DNA from: Rossellomorea marisflavi
Lineage (GTDB): Bacteria; Bacillota; Bacilli; Bacillales; Bacillaceae_B
DNA length: 64,000 nt
Assembly: GCF_009806575.1 (NCBI RefSeq)
Contig: NZ_CP047095.1
Location: forward strand, 2,794,001 to 2,858,000
Reading direction: 5' to 3'
Of the stretch, positions 48,814 through 58,472 are shown piece after piece. Each line of letters begins with the position of its first letter. The first letter of the stretch is position 1. The position numbers were made by a program, and so were the translations under genes. The notes under the pieces were generated by a model. That model had not been told where the DNA came from. It was given only the letters and a program-made list of their open reading frames with translations, and searched no databases.

Positions 48814-51011
48814 TGGGCACCACCCGCTACTTTCGCTTCCAATCTCACGTCCTCATAGATCTGCCAGGTCAATTCGGCGATGCGCTCCCAGCTGAACAAG
48901 CTCTCTGCCAGCTTGTGGCCGTTTCGTCCCCACTCTGCTGCCTGTTGACGATTTTCCATCACCCTCCGGATTTGACCATACAGATCATCGGCATCCTCCG
49001 GCTGGAATAAAAGTCCCGTCTGTTCATGCTTCACGATTGTTTTCAATCCCCCGGTATTCGAGGCGATGACCGTTTTTTTATACGCCATGGCCTCAAGGGC
49101 TACGATTCCAAAAGGTTCATAGAGACTTGGAAAGAGAACGGCCTGGCACCCTCTCAAGTAGCGGTTTCGCTCTTCGTCCGAGATGAATCCGACGAAGTTG
49201 ATCATGCCCGACAGTCCGCCTTCCCTTACACGCATTCTGTAGTCATCTAGCAACGGGCCTTTGCCCGCAATCACCACGGAGAAGTCACGCTCTTCCTTCT
49301 TCATCCGCTCGGCTGTTTGGATGATCGTTTCAAACCCCTTCTCGCTGACCATTCTCCCGATGGCGAAGAAGTAGCCGCCATCTTTGGATGGTTCTATTTC
49401 CGTCCCCTTACCGAGCTCTACTCCGTTCGGTATGACCGTGCATGCTTTCGCTGCCGGAAAGAGGGTCCTTACTTCATCCTTCATATGATCGCTGCAGACG
49501 ATGACATGATCTGAATCCCTGGTCAGCCTCTCTTCTTCCTCATGGATTTTCCGTTGAAGATCCGTATGGATCCCGTGATTCCTCCCGTGTTCCGTCGCAT
49601 GGATCGTTGTGATCAATGGGAGTGATCGGGTCGCTTTCAGGTGGCGTGCGGAGGTTCCGACGATCCAATCATGTGCATGGAGGAGGGTGATATTCTCATG
49701 GATCATCAACTCCCCGGCATAGCGGATGAATGCCTGATTCAGGTCAAGCACCCATTTGAAGAAGTCGTCTTCATAAGGATGGAGAGGATGGACACGGTGG
49801 ACTTCCACCCCTTCGACCTTCTCATAAGGAGCCACTCCCGGAGTGCGGGCAGTCAATACGTGCACGCTCCTCCCCTTTTTGGCAAATGCGGTGGCAAGAT
49901 CATGCACATGCCTTGAAAGCCCACCTACCACATTGGGCGGGTATTCCCAGGAAAGGATCAGGACCGAGCCCTGCTTCTCCTCATTGACACGACCGACTGG
50001 CAGTGTACCTGCGATATCTTCTGCGCGTGGATAGGGGATGAGGATCTCTCTTTGCTTGAAGAATGGGTGTCTTTCCACTTGCGTTTCGATCAATCGACGG
50101 CACATCTCAAACTGGTCAGATTCGGCATTCCCTCCCTGCATCACCCTGTCGATGGCAGCCATCCACTCTCTCACAAGATGAATGAGATGAAGATCTTCCC
50201 CATACCCGCTCACATGGGATTCAATGGCAGCTTCCATTCGATGTAAGGACGGCAGTTGCCTGATGGCCTCGTCAGGTAGAATCGGCTCGTTCAGCTCCGC
50301 CCCTCTGTAGCCGAATTCCACCCTCGCAAGGACGGATTCCGAGGACTCATAAAAGGATGGCGTTTGTCTCATTTGCAGAGCATCATCCCGTTCTTCCACG
50401 GGGATGAGGTTCAATCCACGCGGGGTCCGGATCTTATCTCCCGATCCTTCTTTTTCACTATGATCGAATGATCGTCCTGATATGAACGAGGTGTGGATAT
50501 GGTTTTGGACCAAGTACGCATCGATTCCGGGAATATACGCTGCCTGAGGCATCCAGAACCAGGTTGCTTGATGGTCGAGGTATCGCTTCATCAGAATCAC
50601 ACTCAATCGGATCTGAAACTCGATCGCCGTGGAGGTCCTGTAATGTGTAAGGGGTAGGGAATTGACCGTGGTGGGAACAACAGTCAGTCCGTCCTCCATG
50701 ACGAGTTCTCTCCATACTTTGACAAGATCCCCATCATACATGCTCCACATCGTGAAGATCTGCTGCCATTTTCCATTTTCCCCTTGTCCGAGAAGCTTTT
50801 TCTGGATCAGGCTATGGGCTTCTGCCTGGAAATCATCGCTTGAACAGATCGGGAAGACCATGGGGTTCACGACGACAAGGCTGTGATCTCTTGATGACAC
50901 GAGTGATCCCGTTTCCATCAGGATGGAGGTCAGGCATGCCTCCCTGCCTTGAGGAGTGTTCCAGTCTGATAGGATGGATTCATTGAATGCTGGATAGGTG
51001 ATCTGCTTCAT
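48810..51011 (-). CDS. GH57-like / GT4 glycosyltransferase fusion
   Basis: A 733-residue two-part protein. Residues 1-330 resemble a GH57/DUF1957-like barrel (FWMPQAAYIPGIDAYLVQNHIHTSF and DLHLIHLVREW). Residues 345-725 are a GT4 glycogen-synthase-like transferase: SWEYPPNVVGGLSRHVHDLA (near 352), HAHDW, IPNGVELGKG, GRMVSEKGFET and the E-x7-E block SLYEPFGIVALEAMAYKK (near 640). A coupled barrel and transferase suggest synthesis and branching or trimming of an alpha-glucan. It overlaps both neighbours by four bases. Confidence 0.85.
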   Translation of the reverse strand: MKQITYPAFNESILSDWNTPQGREACLTSILMETGSLVSSRDHSLVVVNPMVFPICSSDDFQAEAHSLIQKKLLGQGENGKWQQIFTMWSMYDGDLVKVWRELVMEDGLTVVPTTVNSLPLTHYRTSTAIEFQIRLSVILMKRYLDHQATWFWMPQAAYIPGIDAYLVQNHIHTSFISGRSFDHSEKEGSGDKIRTPRGLNLIPVEERDDALQMRQTPSFYESSESVLARVEFGYRGAELNEPILPDEAIRQLPSLHRMEAAIESHVSGYGEDLHLIHLVREWMAAIDRVMQGGNAESDQFEMCRRLIETQVERHPFFKQREILIPYPRAEDIAGTLPVGRVNEEKQGSVLILSWEYPPNVVGGLSRHVHDLATAFAKKGRSVHVLTARTPGVAPYEKVEGVEVHRVHPLHPYEDDFFKWVLDLNQAFIRYAGELMIHENITLLHAHDWIVGTSARHLKATRSLPLITTIHATEHGRNHGIHTDLQRKIHEEEERLTRDSDHVIVCSDHMKDEVRTLFPAAKACTVIPNGVELGKGTEIEPSKDGGYFFAIGRMVSEKGFETIIQTAERMKKEERDFSVVIAGKGPLLDDYRMRVREGGLSGMINFVGFISDEERNRYLRGCQAVLFPSLYEPFGIVALEAMAYKKTVIASNTGGLKTIVKHEQTGLLFQPEDADDLYGQIRRVMENRQQAAEWGRNGHKLAESLFSWERIAELTWQIYEDVRLEAKVAGGAQ

Positions 51012-51691
51012 GACTTGACCTCCTTCACATAGTATGAATAGGTGCTCACGTGTTCAACCCAGTTGGGGGTATGGATCCTGCCGGCTTCAAAATCGTGCAG
51101 GTCCTGCAAGCGATGCTGTTCCTGTGTTTCTTCCGTCCTTGGCGCATGGATCACATTGGATCTTGTGAATGCCAGAAACGTCCCGTCTTCCAGCTTCCAG
51201 CCGATATCCATACAATAGCTTCTATTTTCCTTCAGGCCCGACACGAACCACCCATTTTCTTTGGCCGGTACATATGTATCCATATGAGAATGGTGGTTAT
51301 GACCGTCAAAGGCAATGGAAGTGACATCATATAGCCTCAAGATGAAAGGACGGCCCTCTCCATGCAATGATAATTGTTCCCTGGTACGCTGTAGCCAGGT
51401 GTCCGGTATATCCCAATAACAATAAATCCGAGTGAAGCTAGAGAAAGTGAGGATCAATTCTACGGGAGGATGGGCCTTCAATGCAGGGCGCTGCTTCGTC
51501 GCCCTTACTCTCCCCACCCTTTTGGCCGGTCCACTGCTTTGATCCAATCCTGTATCAGGCTGTCCAACTGTGAGGGTCTTTTGATATTTGACCCACTGAT
51601 ATTGTACTTTGCCTACTGTCATATCAAGTTCCTTGGCGATTTTCCTGAATGAAACTCCCTGCTCCCTCAATTTGATGATTTCTTCCAGCAT
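51008..51691 (-). CDS. DUF4912 protein with N-terminal helix-turn-helix
   Basis: A 227-residue protein. An N-terminal resolvase-like HTH is IIKLREQGVSFRKIAKELDMTVGKVQYQWVKY (residues 5-36). The C-terminal DUF4912 domain has PVELILTFSSFTRIYCYWDIPD, then DTYVPAKENGWFVSGLKENRSYCMDIGW, with a fold like family-48 carbohydrate-binding or Ig-like domains. DUF4912 genes often sit beside GH57-type glucan enzymes. It heads the operon and may bind both DNA and glucan, hence regulate the cluster; that is inference. Confidence 0.85.
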   Translation of the reverse strand: MLEEIIKLREQGVSFRKIAKELDMTVGKVQYQWVKYQKTLTVGQPDTGLDQSSGPAKRVGRVRATKQRPALKAHPPVELILTFSSFTRIYCYWDIPDTWLQRTREQLSLHGEGRPFILRLYDVTSIAFDGHNHHSHMDTYVPAKENGWFVSGLKENRSYCMDIGWKLEDGTFLAFTRSNVIHAPRTEETQEQHRLQDLHDFEAGRIHTPNWVEHVSTYSYYVKEVKS

Positions 51692-52021
51692 ATAATTCCC
51701 TCCTCAAGAAAGACGATCTACATCTGTATGAACGTATCGAAATATTATGACAATTGTATAGAAATATCGTACCACTCAACTCAAATTCCTACAATAAACG
51801 CATTTTGTCGTATCCTAGCCGTTTCAGTCACAGTAGTGCTTCCCCTACGAAAATTTATTGAAAAATCACCAAGTCGTTTGGTTTCCACACTGGATCTCTT
51901 CTCCCTGAATCGTTTTCTTGACATAATATTGGAGATTTCTACAAATAGAACCAAATGATGATAGAGTTAGGAAGAAAACTATGCTATAACTAGAGAGAGT
52001 TACGCATAAGAGGTGATGAAT
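51692..52021. other. Divergent intergenic region upstream of the glucan cluster
   Basis: The 330 bases between the divergent DUF4912 and 52022 genes are AT-rich and without a gene. A TTGACA at 51918-51923 has no good -10 at 17 bases. TATAAC near 51985 could serve the rightward gene. No terminator or long repeat is seen. Confidence 0.4.
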
Positions 52022-52357
52022 ATGTTGTATGTTTTACTTGGTATATGGGGTGTATCCCTTCTACTCTTCCTCGCTTCCTTCCTACAAAAGGATCCTTTGA
52101 ACGCTGTCGAAAAGAGTGTCGAAGAACTCTCGATCAATATGTATCAGGAACAATTAAAATTAAAAAAGAGAATCAAAGTGCTGGAAGAAGAGTTGATGAT
52201 GGGAAGCCCGGTACCACGTCCTAAAAAAGCCATTAATGAAATTATTCGCAACCAGGTCATATCCCTTTATAAACAGGGGGTGCCCCCTGAGAAGATCGGC
52301 TCTCTTTCCGACCTGTCAAAAGAAGATGTCCGTTCCATCATACAAGGGATTTCCTGA
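52022..52357 (+). CDS. Membrane-anchored coiled-coil protein with HTH-like end
   Basis: About 111 residues. An N-terminal membrane helix (MLYVLLGIWGVSLLLFLASFL) is followed by a coiled coil (VEELSINMYQEQLKLKKRIKVLEEEL). A C-terminal helical hairpin NEIIRNQVISLYKQGVPPEKIGS with SDLSKEDVRSII looks like a resolvase-type helix-turn-helix and is similar in build to the HTH of the divergent DUF4912 protein. It starts at 52022, eight bases after AGAGG. It may be the counterpart of a small B. subtilis Yqz protein of this region, but that is unproven. Confidence 0.75.
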   Translation: MLYVLLGIWGVSLLLFLASFLQKDPLNAVEKSVEELSINMYQEQLKLKKRIKVLEEELMMGSPVPRPKKAINEIIRNQVISLYKQGVPPEKIGSLSDLSKEDVRSIIQGIS

Positions 52358-52359
52358 TT

Positions 52360-52398
52360 AAAAAGGGGAGACCGGGCCTAATGTCCCGTCTCCCCTTT
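52360..52398. terminator. Bidirectional terminator
   Basis: AAAGGGGAGACCGGG and CCCGTCTCCCCTTT pair between the convergent genes at 52022 and 52403, with A/U-rich flanks. Confidence 0.8.
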
Positions 52399-52402
52399 CG
52401 AT

Positions 52403-54106
52403 TCACACCTGAAAACGGTCCACAAGCCTCTGGAGGAACACCGCCTCCTCGTTCACCCGGTCCGATTGATCATACATGGTATCGATCAGATTATGCTGCA
52501 CCTGTATGGAAGAGTGGGTGTCTCTCGCACCTTCATCGAATGTATGGCAGAGTTCTGAAAGCATGGACACAGATATGGACATCTCATCCCTGTATTCATT
52601 CAACAGTTTCATCCCCGCAGAGATTTCCCCAATTCCCGCCCCCATTTCGGTTACAAGTGCCGTGACCCTCTCAGCATCCTGACCCACTTGCTCGGTCAGG
52701 TTCTTTGCAATGCCCACTTCTTCAAAGCCTCCATCTAAACTTGCCGATACATGATGCGTGATGTGACGGACGCCCTTGATATCCCTATCCATCTCTGACA
52801 ACGATTCATGTATGTGATGAGAGAGCTGACGTATTTCTCCCGCTACTACTTGGAACCCCCGTCCTGACTCACCCACCCTCGCTGCTTCTATGGACGCGTT
52901 TAAAGAAAGGATGTCCGTCTGGGTGGCTATTTCCTTTATAAAGTGAGTGAGACGGCTGATCGAGTCCATCCGTAACTGCAGTTCTTTCATCAGGTCCGTT
53001 GTCTCGCCTATTTTCACATACACTTTTTCCATCTGTTCAGCATTTTTCATCATGGAGTGGCCAGACTTGCCCGTTATCGTTTGAATCGTCAAGGATTTAG
53101 TCTTCAACGAGTTGAATTCTTCTGCCACCTGTCCCATTCTGCTGCTGAATGTCCGGTAATGACTGGAAAGATCGGATGTCGAAGCGGCTTGTTGGGTTGA
53201 TCCGGCCGTCAGTCCTTTCATGTGGACAGACACCCCCATGCTAGATTCCTTGAGGCTATCAGCCAGGCCCACCATCTTTTGACTATTTTTCTGGACATTC
53301 CCCGCTCCCCGTTCGATTCCTTGCACAAGCCCCTTCAATTCCTGTACCATCTTGCTGATTGAATCACCGAGAAGGTGGATTTCATCCCTGCCTTTAGAAG
53401 AGGACAGGTTTTTTGTAAGATTTCCTGCTGCCACCGATCGGGTGATATCCAATAGTTCATCGATGTCACGCTTCATTCTCGATCCGGTTCTATGTATGAT
53501 CCAATAGCTCAATACGGTTGTGAGGATGATCATTCCCACCGTCAGTGTCTGGCTAAGGGCAATGGAGCGCTCTGCCTTTTTCACGATCACTTCCTGTTCA
53601 CTGGAAGTCTGATTTCTTAACGTTTCAAGGATCAGGTTGTTTTCTTGCCTCAGCCCCGATATCCTTTCTCTCGCGTCGGTATAAATACCCTCATCCAGCC
53701 GGACGACGGCCGGGGCAATTTCTTTTGAAAACGTCTCATCGATCGCCTTATTATTTTCAATGAACGTTTCCATGGCTTTTTTTGTCTCTTCATCAACCGA
53801 TGCCAGGTTCCATTCCGTAGTCTGCGTTTGAAGTTGATTCCGTAACCTGCGATACTCCTTGAGGTCTTCCTCCTTCATGAAGGTGATATAATCCGCAATC
53901 CGGATATCTTTCTCGTTCACAATTCTCGAGAGATCCGTCACTTCGACAGAACGCTGTCCCTTCTCTTTTACAAAAAGGAGGTCTCCATGGATTTTATGGA
54001 TGGTCACGAGACTGCCTCCCACACACAGCAGGAATAATAGGGTGTTTGCCAACAAGGCGATGAAAAGCTTGCGCATGATTGAATGTTTTGGTTTCATAAC
54101 GGTCAT
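52403..54106 (-). CDS. Methyl-accepting chemotaxis protein
   Basis: About 567 residues. TM1 is LFIALLANTLLFLLCVGGSL, then an extracytoplasmic four-helix-bundle sensor (about residues 40-190) and TM2 LSQTLTVGMIILTTVLSYWI. HAMP follows (RSVAAGNLTKNLSSSKGRDEI), then the signalling domain with tip EIATQTDILSLNASIEAARVG (near 420). A start at 54106 follows AAGGAGGACC; a frame to 54148 is not needed. The ligand is unknown. It signals through CheA/CheW. Confidence 0.93.
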   Translation of the reverse strand: MTVMKPKHSIMRKLFIALLANTLLFLLCVGGSLVTIHKIHGDLLFVKEKGQRSVEVTDLSRIVNEKDIRIADYITFMKEEDLKEYRRLRNQLQTQTTEWNLASVDEETKKAMETFIENNKAIDETFSKEIAPAVVRLDEGIYTDARERISGLRQENNLILETLRNQTSSEQEVIVKKAERSIALSQTLTVGMIILTTVLSYWIIHRTGSRMKRDIDELLDITRSVAAGNLTKNLSSSKGRDEIHLLGDSISKMVQELKGLVQGIERGAGNVQKNSQKMVGLADSLKESSMGVSVHMKGLTAGSTQQAASTSDLSSHYRTFSSRMGQVAEEFNSLKTKSLTIQTITGKSGHSMMKNAEQMEKVYVKIGETTDLMKELQLRMDSISRLTHFIKEIATQTDILSLNASIEAARVGESGRGFQVVAGEIRQLSHHIHESLSEMDRDIKGVRHITHHVSASLDGGFEEVGIAKNLTEQVGQDAERVTALVTEMGAGIGEISAGMKLLNEYRDEMSISVSMLSELCHTFDEGARDTHSSIQVQHNLIDTMYDQSDRVNEEAVFLQRLVDRFQV

Positions 54107-54219
54107 CTGGTTATCTGGTCCTCCTTCTTTTCTGGTCCCCCCTTCCACTATGGGTCAAATATCCCATTAATGCCATAGCTTTGAAGCAAAGTTAACTTTA
54201 TCTTTACGCTTGCTTTACA

Positions 54220-54250
54220 AAAAAAAATCCAGACCTTTCAGTCCGGATTT
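54220..54250 (-). terminator. Intrinsic terminator of the pst-phoU operon
   Basis: AAATCCGGAC and GTCTGGATTT pair around TGAAAG, followed by nine U on the leftward strand, right after phoU. Confidence 0.88.
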
Positions 54251-54254
54251 CTCA

Positions 54255-54914
54255 TCAATTATTGAGGTCAAAACGCTCCCCGGTTACGAGGAAAATGACA
54301 TTTTCACAAATATTCGTCACATGGTCCCCCACCCGTTCAATATAACGGCAGGTGAAGGCCAGCTGAGTGATCTGGCTGATCTCATTTGGGTAATTTGGAA
54401 TATACGTCATGAGCTCGGCTACAAGCTTTCCATACATCTCATCCACCTGATCATCTCGGTCAGCCACTTTTTTCGCCAATGCTGCATCTTCTTCACGGAA
54501 CGCTTCGAGCGCCCCTTCCAGCATTTCTTCCGCGATCCCAAGCATTTTCGGGATTTCCTCTATAGGTTTGATCAATTTTTGATCACCGATATGGAGGGTC
54601 GATTTGGCAATATTCGTAGCCAAGTCACCGATGCGTTCAATCTCAGATGAAATCCTCAGTGCAGAGATGATTTTCCTCAGATCAGTTGCCACCGGTGACT
54701 CTTTGGCAATCAGGAGGATGGCTTGCTGATTGATGCTGTTATCCATGCGGTTGATTTCTTTATCGTGCGCGATGATTTCCTTAGCCTTTTCGATATCCTG
54801 CGTTTTCAATGCTTCGATTGACGCATGAAGGGACTGGCTTGCCTCAGCAGCCATGGCGAATAATTTATCCTTTAATTCCTTAAGATTCAAATCGAAATTG
54901 CTTCTGCTTACCAT
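54255..54914 (-). CDS. phoU: Phosphate signalling protein PhoU
   Basis: A 219-residue PhoU with two three-helix PhoU repeats. Each has the metal-binding E/D-rich motif, seen in IASALRISSEIERIGDLATNIA-type form (ISALRISSEIERIGDLATN near residue 90) and LAFTCRYIERVGDHVTNICE near 185. PhoU links the Pst transporter to phosphate sensing. Last gene of the pst operon, 36 bases after the second pstB. Confidence 0.96.
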   Translation of the reverse strand: MVSRSNFDLNLKELKDKLFAMAAEASQSLHASIEALKTQDIEKAKEIIAHDKEINRMDNSINQQAILLIAKESPVATDLRKIISALRISSEIERIGDLATNIAKSTLHIGDQKLIKPIEEIPKMLGIAEEMLEGALEAFREEDAALAKKVADRDDQVDEMYGKLVAELMTYIPNYPNEISQITQLAFTCRYIERVGDHVTNICENVIFLVTGERFDLNN

Positions 54915-54950
54915 CTACGGAACACCTCTTTAGTCAGATTGATATCACGC

Positions 54951-55724
54951 TTATCCAAATCGCCCTGAAACATAATCCTCGGTACGTTTATCTTCGGGAT
55001 TGGAGAATATCTTATCCGTCTCATCGAGTTCAATGAGGTCTCCAAGAAGGAAGAACGCTGTCTTATCAGACACCCTGGCAGCCTGTTGCATGTTGTGGGT
55101 GACGATGACAATGGTGTATTTCTTCTTGAGTTCGGATATGAGCTCCTCGATCTTGACAGTGGAAATGGGATCGAGGGCCGAAGTCGGTTCATCCATGAGC
55201 AGGATCTCAGGTTTTGTCGCAAGCGCCCTTGCGATGCAGAGCCTTTGCTGTTGACCACCCGATAGCCCCATGGCCGGAGCATCCAACCGATCCTTTACTT
55301 CATCCCAGAGTGCGACACTTTTCAACGTCGTTTCCACAATTTCATCAAGCTCCGCTTTCTTTTTCACACCGTGGACCTTAGGGCCGAAGGTGATGTTGTT
55401 ATAGATGCTTTGAGGAAATGGATTCCCTTTCTGGAAGACCATCCCCACCTTTTTGCGAAGGTCGACAAGGTCGACTTTGTCTGACAGGATGTTCACACCG
55501 TCGTAATTGATCTCCCCAGACATCTTAATGCCCGGGACCGACTGATTCATCAGATTCAACGTTTTAATGAACGTCGATTTCCCACACCCCGACGGTCCGA
55601 TGATCGCTGTTACATCATTATCATAAATCGGGAAGGTGATATTTTTCAGTGCGTGATTCTTCCCGTACCACAGGTTCAGATCGTTGATGTCAAATGCCGT
55701 CTTGGCAGCTGTTGCTAAAGCCAT
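54951..55724 (-). CDS. pstB: Phosphate ABC transporter ATP-binding protein PstB (second copy)
   Basis: A 257-residue PstB: Walker [11 protein letters not shown] (near residue 40), signature [15 protein letters not shown], Walker [16 protein letters not shown]-loop [13 protein letters not shown]. Start at 55724 follows GGAGGGG. It is the second of two PstB proteins in tandem, as in B. subtilis (pstBA-pstBB), about 60 percent alike by eye. The two probably form a heterodimer on PstCA. Confidence 0.95.
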   Translation of the reverse strand: MALATAAKTAFDINDLNLWYGKNHALKNITFPIYDNDVTAIIGPSGCGKSTFIKTLNLMNQSVPGIKMSGEINYDGVNILSDKVDLVDLRKKVGMVFQKGNPFPQSIYNNITFGPKVHGVKKKAELDEIVETTLKSVALWDEVKDRLDAPAMGLSGGQQQRLCIARALATKPEILLMDEPTSALDPISTVKIEELISELKKKYTIVIVTHNMQQAARVSDKTAFFLLGDLIELDETDKIFSNPEDKRTEDYVSGRFG

Positions 55725-55769
55725 ATGAAACCCCTCCATCCAGTTTAATTCTTTTGGATCTCTCGTCCC

Positions 55770-56576
55770 TTAACTGAAACGACCGGAAATGTATTCTTCC
55801 GTCCTTTTCTCTGAAGGATTGGTGAAAATCTTCTCGGTTTGATCGAATTCGATCAGGTCTCCATTGTAGAAGAATGCTGTTTTGTCCGACACACGTGACG
55901 CCTGCCCCATGTTATGGGTGACGATTACGATGGAATAATCCTTCTTCAAGTCGGCAATCAATTCTTCGATCTTGGCGTTTGAGATCGGATCAAGGGCCGA
56001 GCATGGTTCATCTAAAAGCATGACAGTCGGTTTCATGGCGATGGTCCTCGCGATACAGAGACGTTGTTGCTGTCCTCCCGAAAGAGCGTGTGCCGATGTA
56101 TGAAGGCGGTCCTTTACTTCATCCCAGAGAGCGGCTTTGGTCAAGCTTTCCTCTACGATTTCCTCCAGTACAGCTTTTTTCTTGATGCCTGAGAAAGTCA
56201 GGCCGTGGGTAATGTTTTCATAAATCGATTTATTGAATGGATTCGGCTTCTGGAATACCATACCGATTTCTTTGCGAAGGGCTACGACGTCAATATTCTT
56301 ATCAAGCAGGTTGACATCTTCATACATGATTTTGCCTTCCGCCCTTGCAATCGGGACAAGATCGTTCATTCTGTTGATGGTGCGCAAAAATGTCGATTTC
56401 CCGCATCCAGAAGGTCCAATCAGTGCCGTGACAGCGTTTTTCTCGATTTTCATGTTGATGTCCTTGACGGCATGGTTGTCACCGTAGAAAAAGTCAAGAT
56501 TTTGCACGTCCAGGATCGTATCATTTCCAGGGTTGAAGGTTTTTTCAACGGGTCTAGTTTGCATTTCAATCGTCAT
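55770..56576 (-). CDS. pstB: Phosphate ABC transporter ATP-binding protein PstB (first copy)
   Basis: A 268-residue PstB with an N-terminal extension of about 15 residues ([17 protein letters not shown]). Walker [20 protein letters not shown] (near 55), signature [17 protein letters not shown], Walker [15 protein letters not shown]-loop [13 protein letters not shown]. The Cys in DEPCSAL is common in PstB. It lies 17 bases after pstA and provides ATPase for phosphate import. Confidence 0.95.
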   Translation of the reverse strand: MTIEMQTRPVEKTFNPGNDTILDVQNLDFFYGDNHAVKDINMKIEKNAVTALIGPSGCGKSTFLRTINRMNDLVPIARAEGKIMYEDVNLLDKNIDVVALRKEIGMVFQKPNPFNKSIYENITHGLTFSGIKKKAVLEEIVEESLTKAALWDEVKDRLHTSAHALSGGQQQRLCIARTIAMKPTVMLLDEPCSALDPISNAKIEELIADLKKDYSIVIVTHNMGQASRVSDKTAFFYNGDLIEFDQTEKIFTNPSEKRTEEYISGRFS

Positions 56577-56593
56577 ATCAATCCCACCTTCAC

Positions 56594-57481
56594 TTATTTA
56601 GTCGCCGTAATTTTTTTATGAATATAGCTTCCAAGAATCCTTGCACCCAGATTGAAGATCAGAACGACAATGATCAGGACTGCCGATGCGCCTGCTGCTT
56701 TCTCTGCTACGTCAGGAATGATTCCCTGTGTATTGATGGACCAGATGTGGACGGCAAGTGTTTCAGCCGGTCTGAAAACATTCAGGGGCGAAGTAGGGGA
56801 CAGTGGATTCAAGTCTCCATAATTCAGTCGCGGTGTCGACAATCCGGCTGTAAATAACAGGGCTGCCGCTTCACCGAATACGCGTCCCGATGCCAGGATG
56901 GCACCTGTCAGGATCGATGGGAAAGCGCCGGGGATCATGACAGTCTTGATCGTATGCCAGTTGGTGATGCCGAGTGCCAGGCTTGCTTCTTTCAGTTCAC
57001 GCGGAACGCCACGGATGGCATCCTCGCTCACCCTGACCATGACAGGCAGGTTGAAAACGGTCAGAGCCAGGGCACCCCCGATGATGGTGTAACCCCATCC
57101 GGTGATGTTCACGAAAACCAATAGACCGAACATACCGATGACGATGGATGGGAGCGATGCAAGTACTTCAATACATGAACGGATGGTGTTGGTGATCTTA
57201 CCCGGTTTTGCATATTCAGCCATGTAGATCCCACCGCCTACTCCGAGTGGGACGGTGATCAACATCGTGATGAACAGGATGTAAACGGAGTTGAATAGCT
57301 GGTCGCGTATTCCGCTCCCTTCACGAACTGTACTGGATGGAGTCGTCAGGAAATCCCATGTAATATACGGTACTCCTTTGACAAGGATATAGGCGAATAG
57401 GGCAACCAGCAGTGCAATGATGAGTGTTGCGATTCCGACGAATACGCCGGTTGCCAGTTTATCTGCTCGTTTGCTGTTCAT
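56594..57481 (-). CDS. pstA: Phosphate ABC transporter permease PstA
   Basis: A 295-residue inner-membrane permease with six segments. The ABC permease coupling loop is [29 protein letters not shown] (EAA-type motif near residue 175), and [14 protein letters not shown] is a PstA signature. It overlaps the pstC stop by one base. Confidence 0.95.
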   Translation of the reverse strand: MNSKRADKLATGVFVGIATLIIALLVALFAYILVKGVPYITWDFLTTPSSTVREGSGIRDQLFNSVYILFITMLITVPLGVGGGIYMAEYAKPGKITNTIRSCIEVLASLPSIVIGMFGLLVFVNITGWGYTIIGGALALTVFNLPVMVRVSEDAIRGVPRELKEASLALGITNWHTIKTVMIPGAFPSILTGAILASGRVFGEAAALLFTAGLSTPRLNYGDLNPLSPTSPLNVFRPAETLAVHIWSINTQGIIPDVAEKAAGASAVLIIVVLIFNLGARILGSYIHKKITATK

Positions 57482-58404
57482 TAGATTTTCCTCCTAGATG
57501 AGAGATAACGGATCAATAGGATAAATAGGAAGGACATGATCAGAAGGATAAGTCCCATGGACCACAGCGTATTGTTCTCTACGCTTCCGTAAGTGGTATG
57601 TCCCATATTCAGCGTAATGATCGTCGTCAATGTCGCAGAGGCATCCAGAAGGCTGGATGGAAGATCACGTGTATTACCGATGACCATCTGCACAGCAAGG
57701 GCTTCACCGAATGCCCTGGCCATCCCCAGGACCACCGCCGTCAAAAGCGTCGGTAACGCAGCAGGGATCAAGACCTTCCTGATCGTCTGCCAGCGTGTCG
57801 CACCGAGGGCATATGAACCTTCACGAAGGTTTTTGGGCAGTGAACTCATGGCATCTGTTGCGATAGTCGTAATCGTAGGCAGGATCATGACGGCAAGGAC
57901 GATGGTCCCTGCCAATAATGAGAATCCCATGCCGGAGAAGGTTCCCCTGATGAATGGGACCAATACTGTAAGCCCTATAAATCCATAAACGACGGAAGGA
58001 ATCCCGACGAGGAGTTCCACGATCGGCTGCATGATCTTGCGGCCCCATGATGGGGCAATATCCGTCATGAAGATGGCGGCGCCAATTCCGAGTGGAGCGG
58101 CCACAATGGCGGCCAAGATCGTGACAGCGAATGATCCAAATATGAACGGAAAAGCACCGTATAAGGGGTTTTCCCCTGTGGGATTCCATTTTGTACTGGT
58201 TAAGAACTCAATGGGGCTTACACCATTTTTTATGAATGATTGCAACCCTTTTGTGGTTAAGAAAATCGTGATGGATATTGTCGCCACAATCATGATGACG
58301 GCACTGAGTGTGACAAGAAATTTCCCTTTGAATTCCCCGCTCATCCAAGATCGGTTATTCTTCAGTAGCCTTTTGGAGGCCGGTAGTTGCTTTTCTGACA
58401 TCAT
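57481..58404 (-). CDS. pstC: Phosphate ABC transporter permease PstC
   Basis: A 307-residue permease with six membrane segments. The coupling loop is EGSYALGATRWQTIRKVLIPAALPTLLT (near residue 195), and VELLVGIPSVVYGFIGL is a PstC signature. It pairs with PstA. A hairpin at 58431-58460 separates it from pstS. Either of two adjacent ATG codons (58404, 58401) can be the start. Confidence 0.95.
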   Translation of the reverse strand: MMSEKQLPASKRLLKNNRSWMSGEFKGKFLVTLSAVIMIVATISITIFLTTKGLQSFIKNGVSPIEFLTSTKWNPTGENPLYGAFPFIFGSFAVTILAAIVAAPLGIGAAIFMTDIAPSWGRKIMQPIVELLVGIPSVVYGFIGLTVLVPFIRGTFSGMGFSLLAGTIVLAVMILPTITTIATDAMSSLPKNLREGSYALGATRWQTIRKVLIPAALPTLLTAVVLGMARAFGEALAVQMVIGNTRDLPSSLLDASATLTTIITLNMGHTTYGSVENNTLWSMGLILLIMSFLFILLIRYLSSRRKI

Positions 58405-58430
58405 CGTTAAACACCCCTAGTTACGAGATA

Positions 58431-58460
58431 ATAGGGTAAATGCCTATGCATTTACCCTAT
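58431..58460 (-). promoter_or_regulatory. Hairpin between pstS and pstC
   Basis: ATAGGGTAAATGC and GCATTTACCCTAT form a perfect 13-bp stem around four bases. No U tract follows. It should protect pstS message and favour excess PstS over the membrane parts, a familiar feature of binding-protein operons. Confidence 0.75.
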
Positions 58461-58472
58461 CAGTTTCATGCA

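Noticed and set aside
47875-48858. Plus-strand 327-codon frame
   Set aside because: Antisense shadow of the nucleotidyltransferase gene, which has intact substrate-binding motifs.
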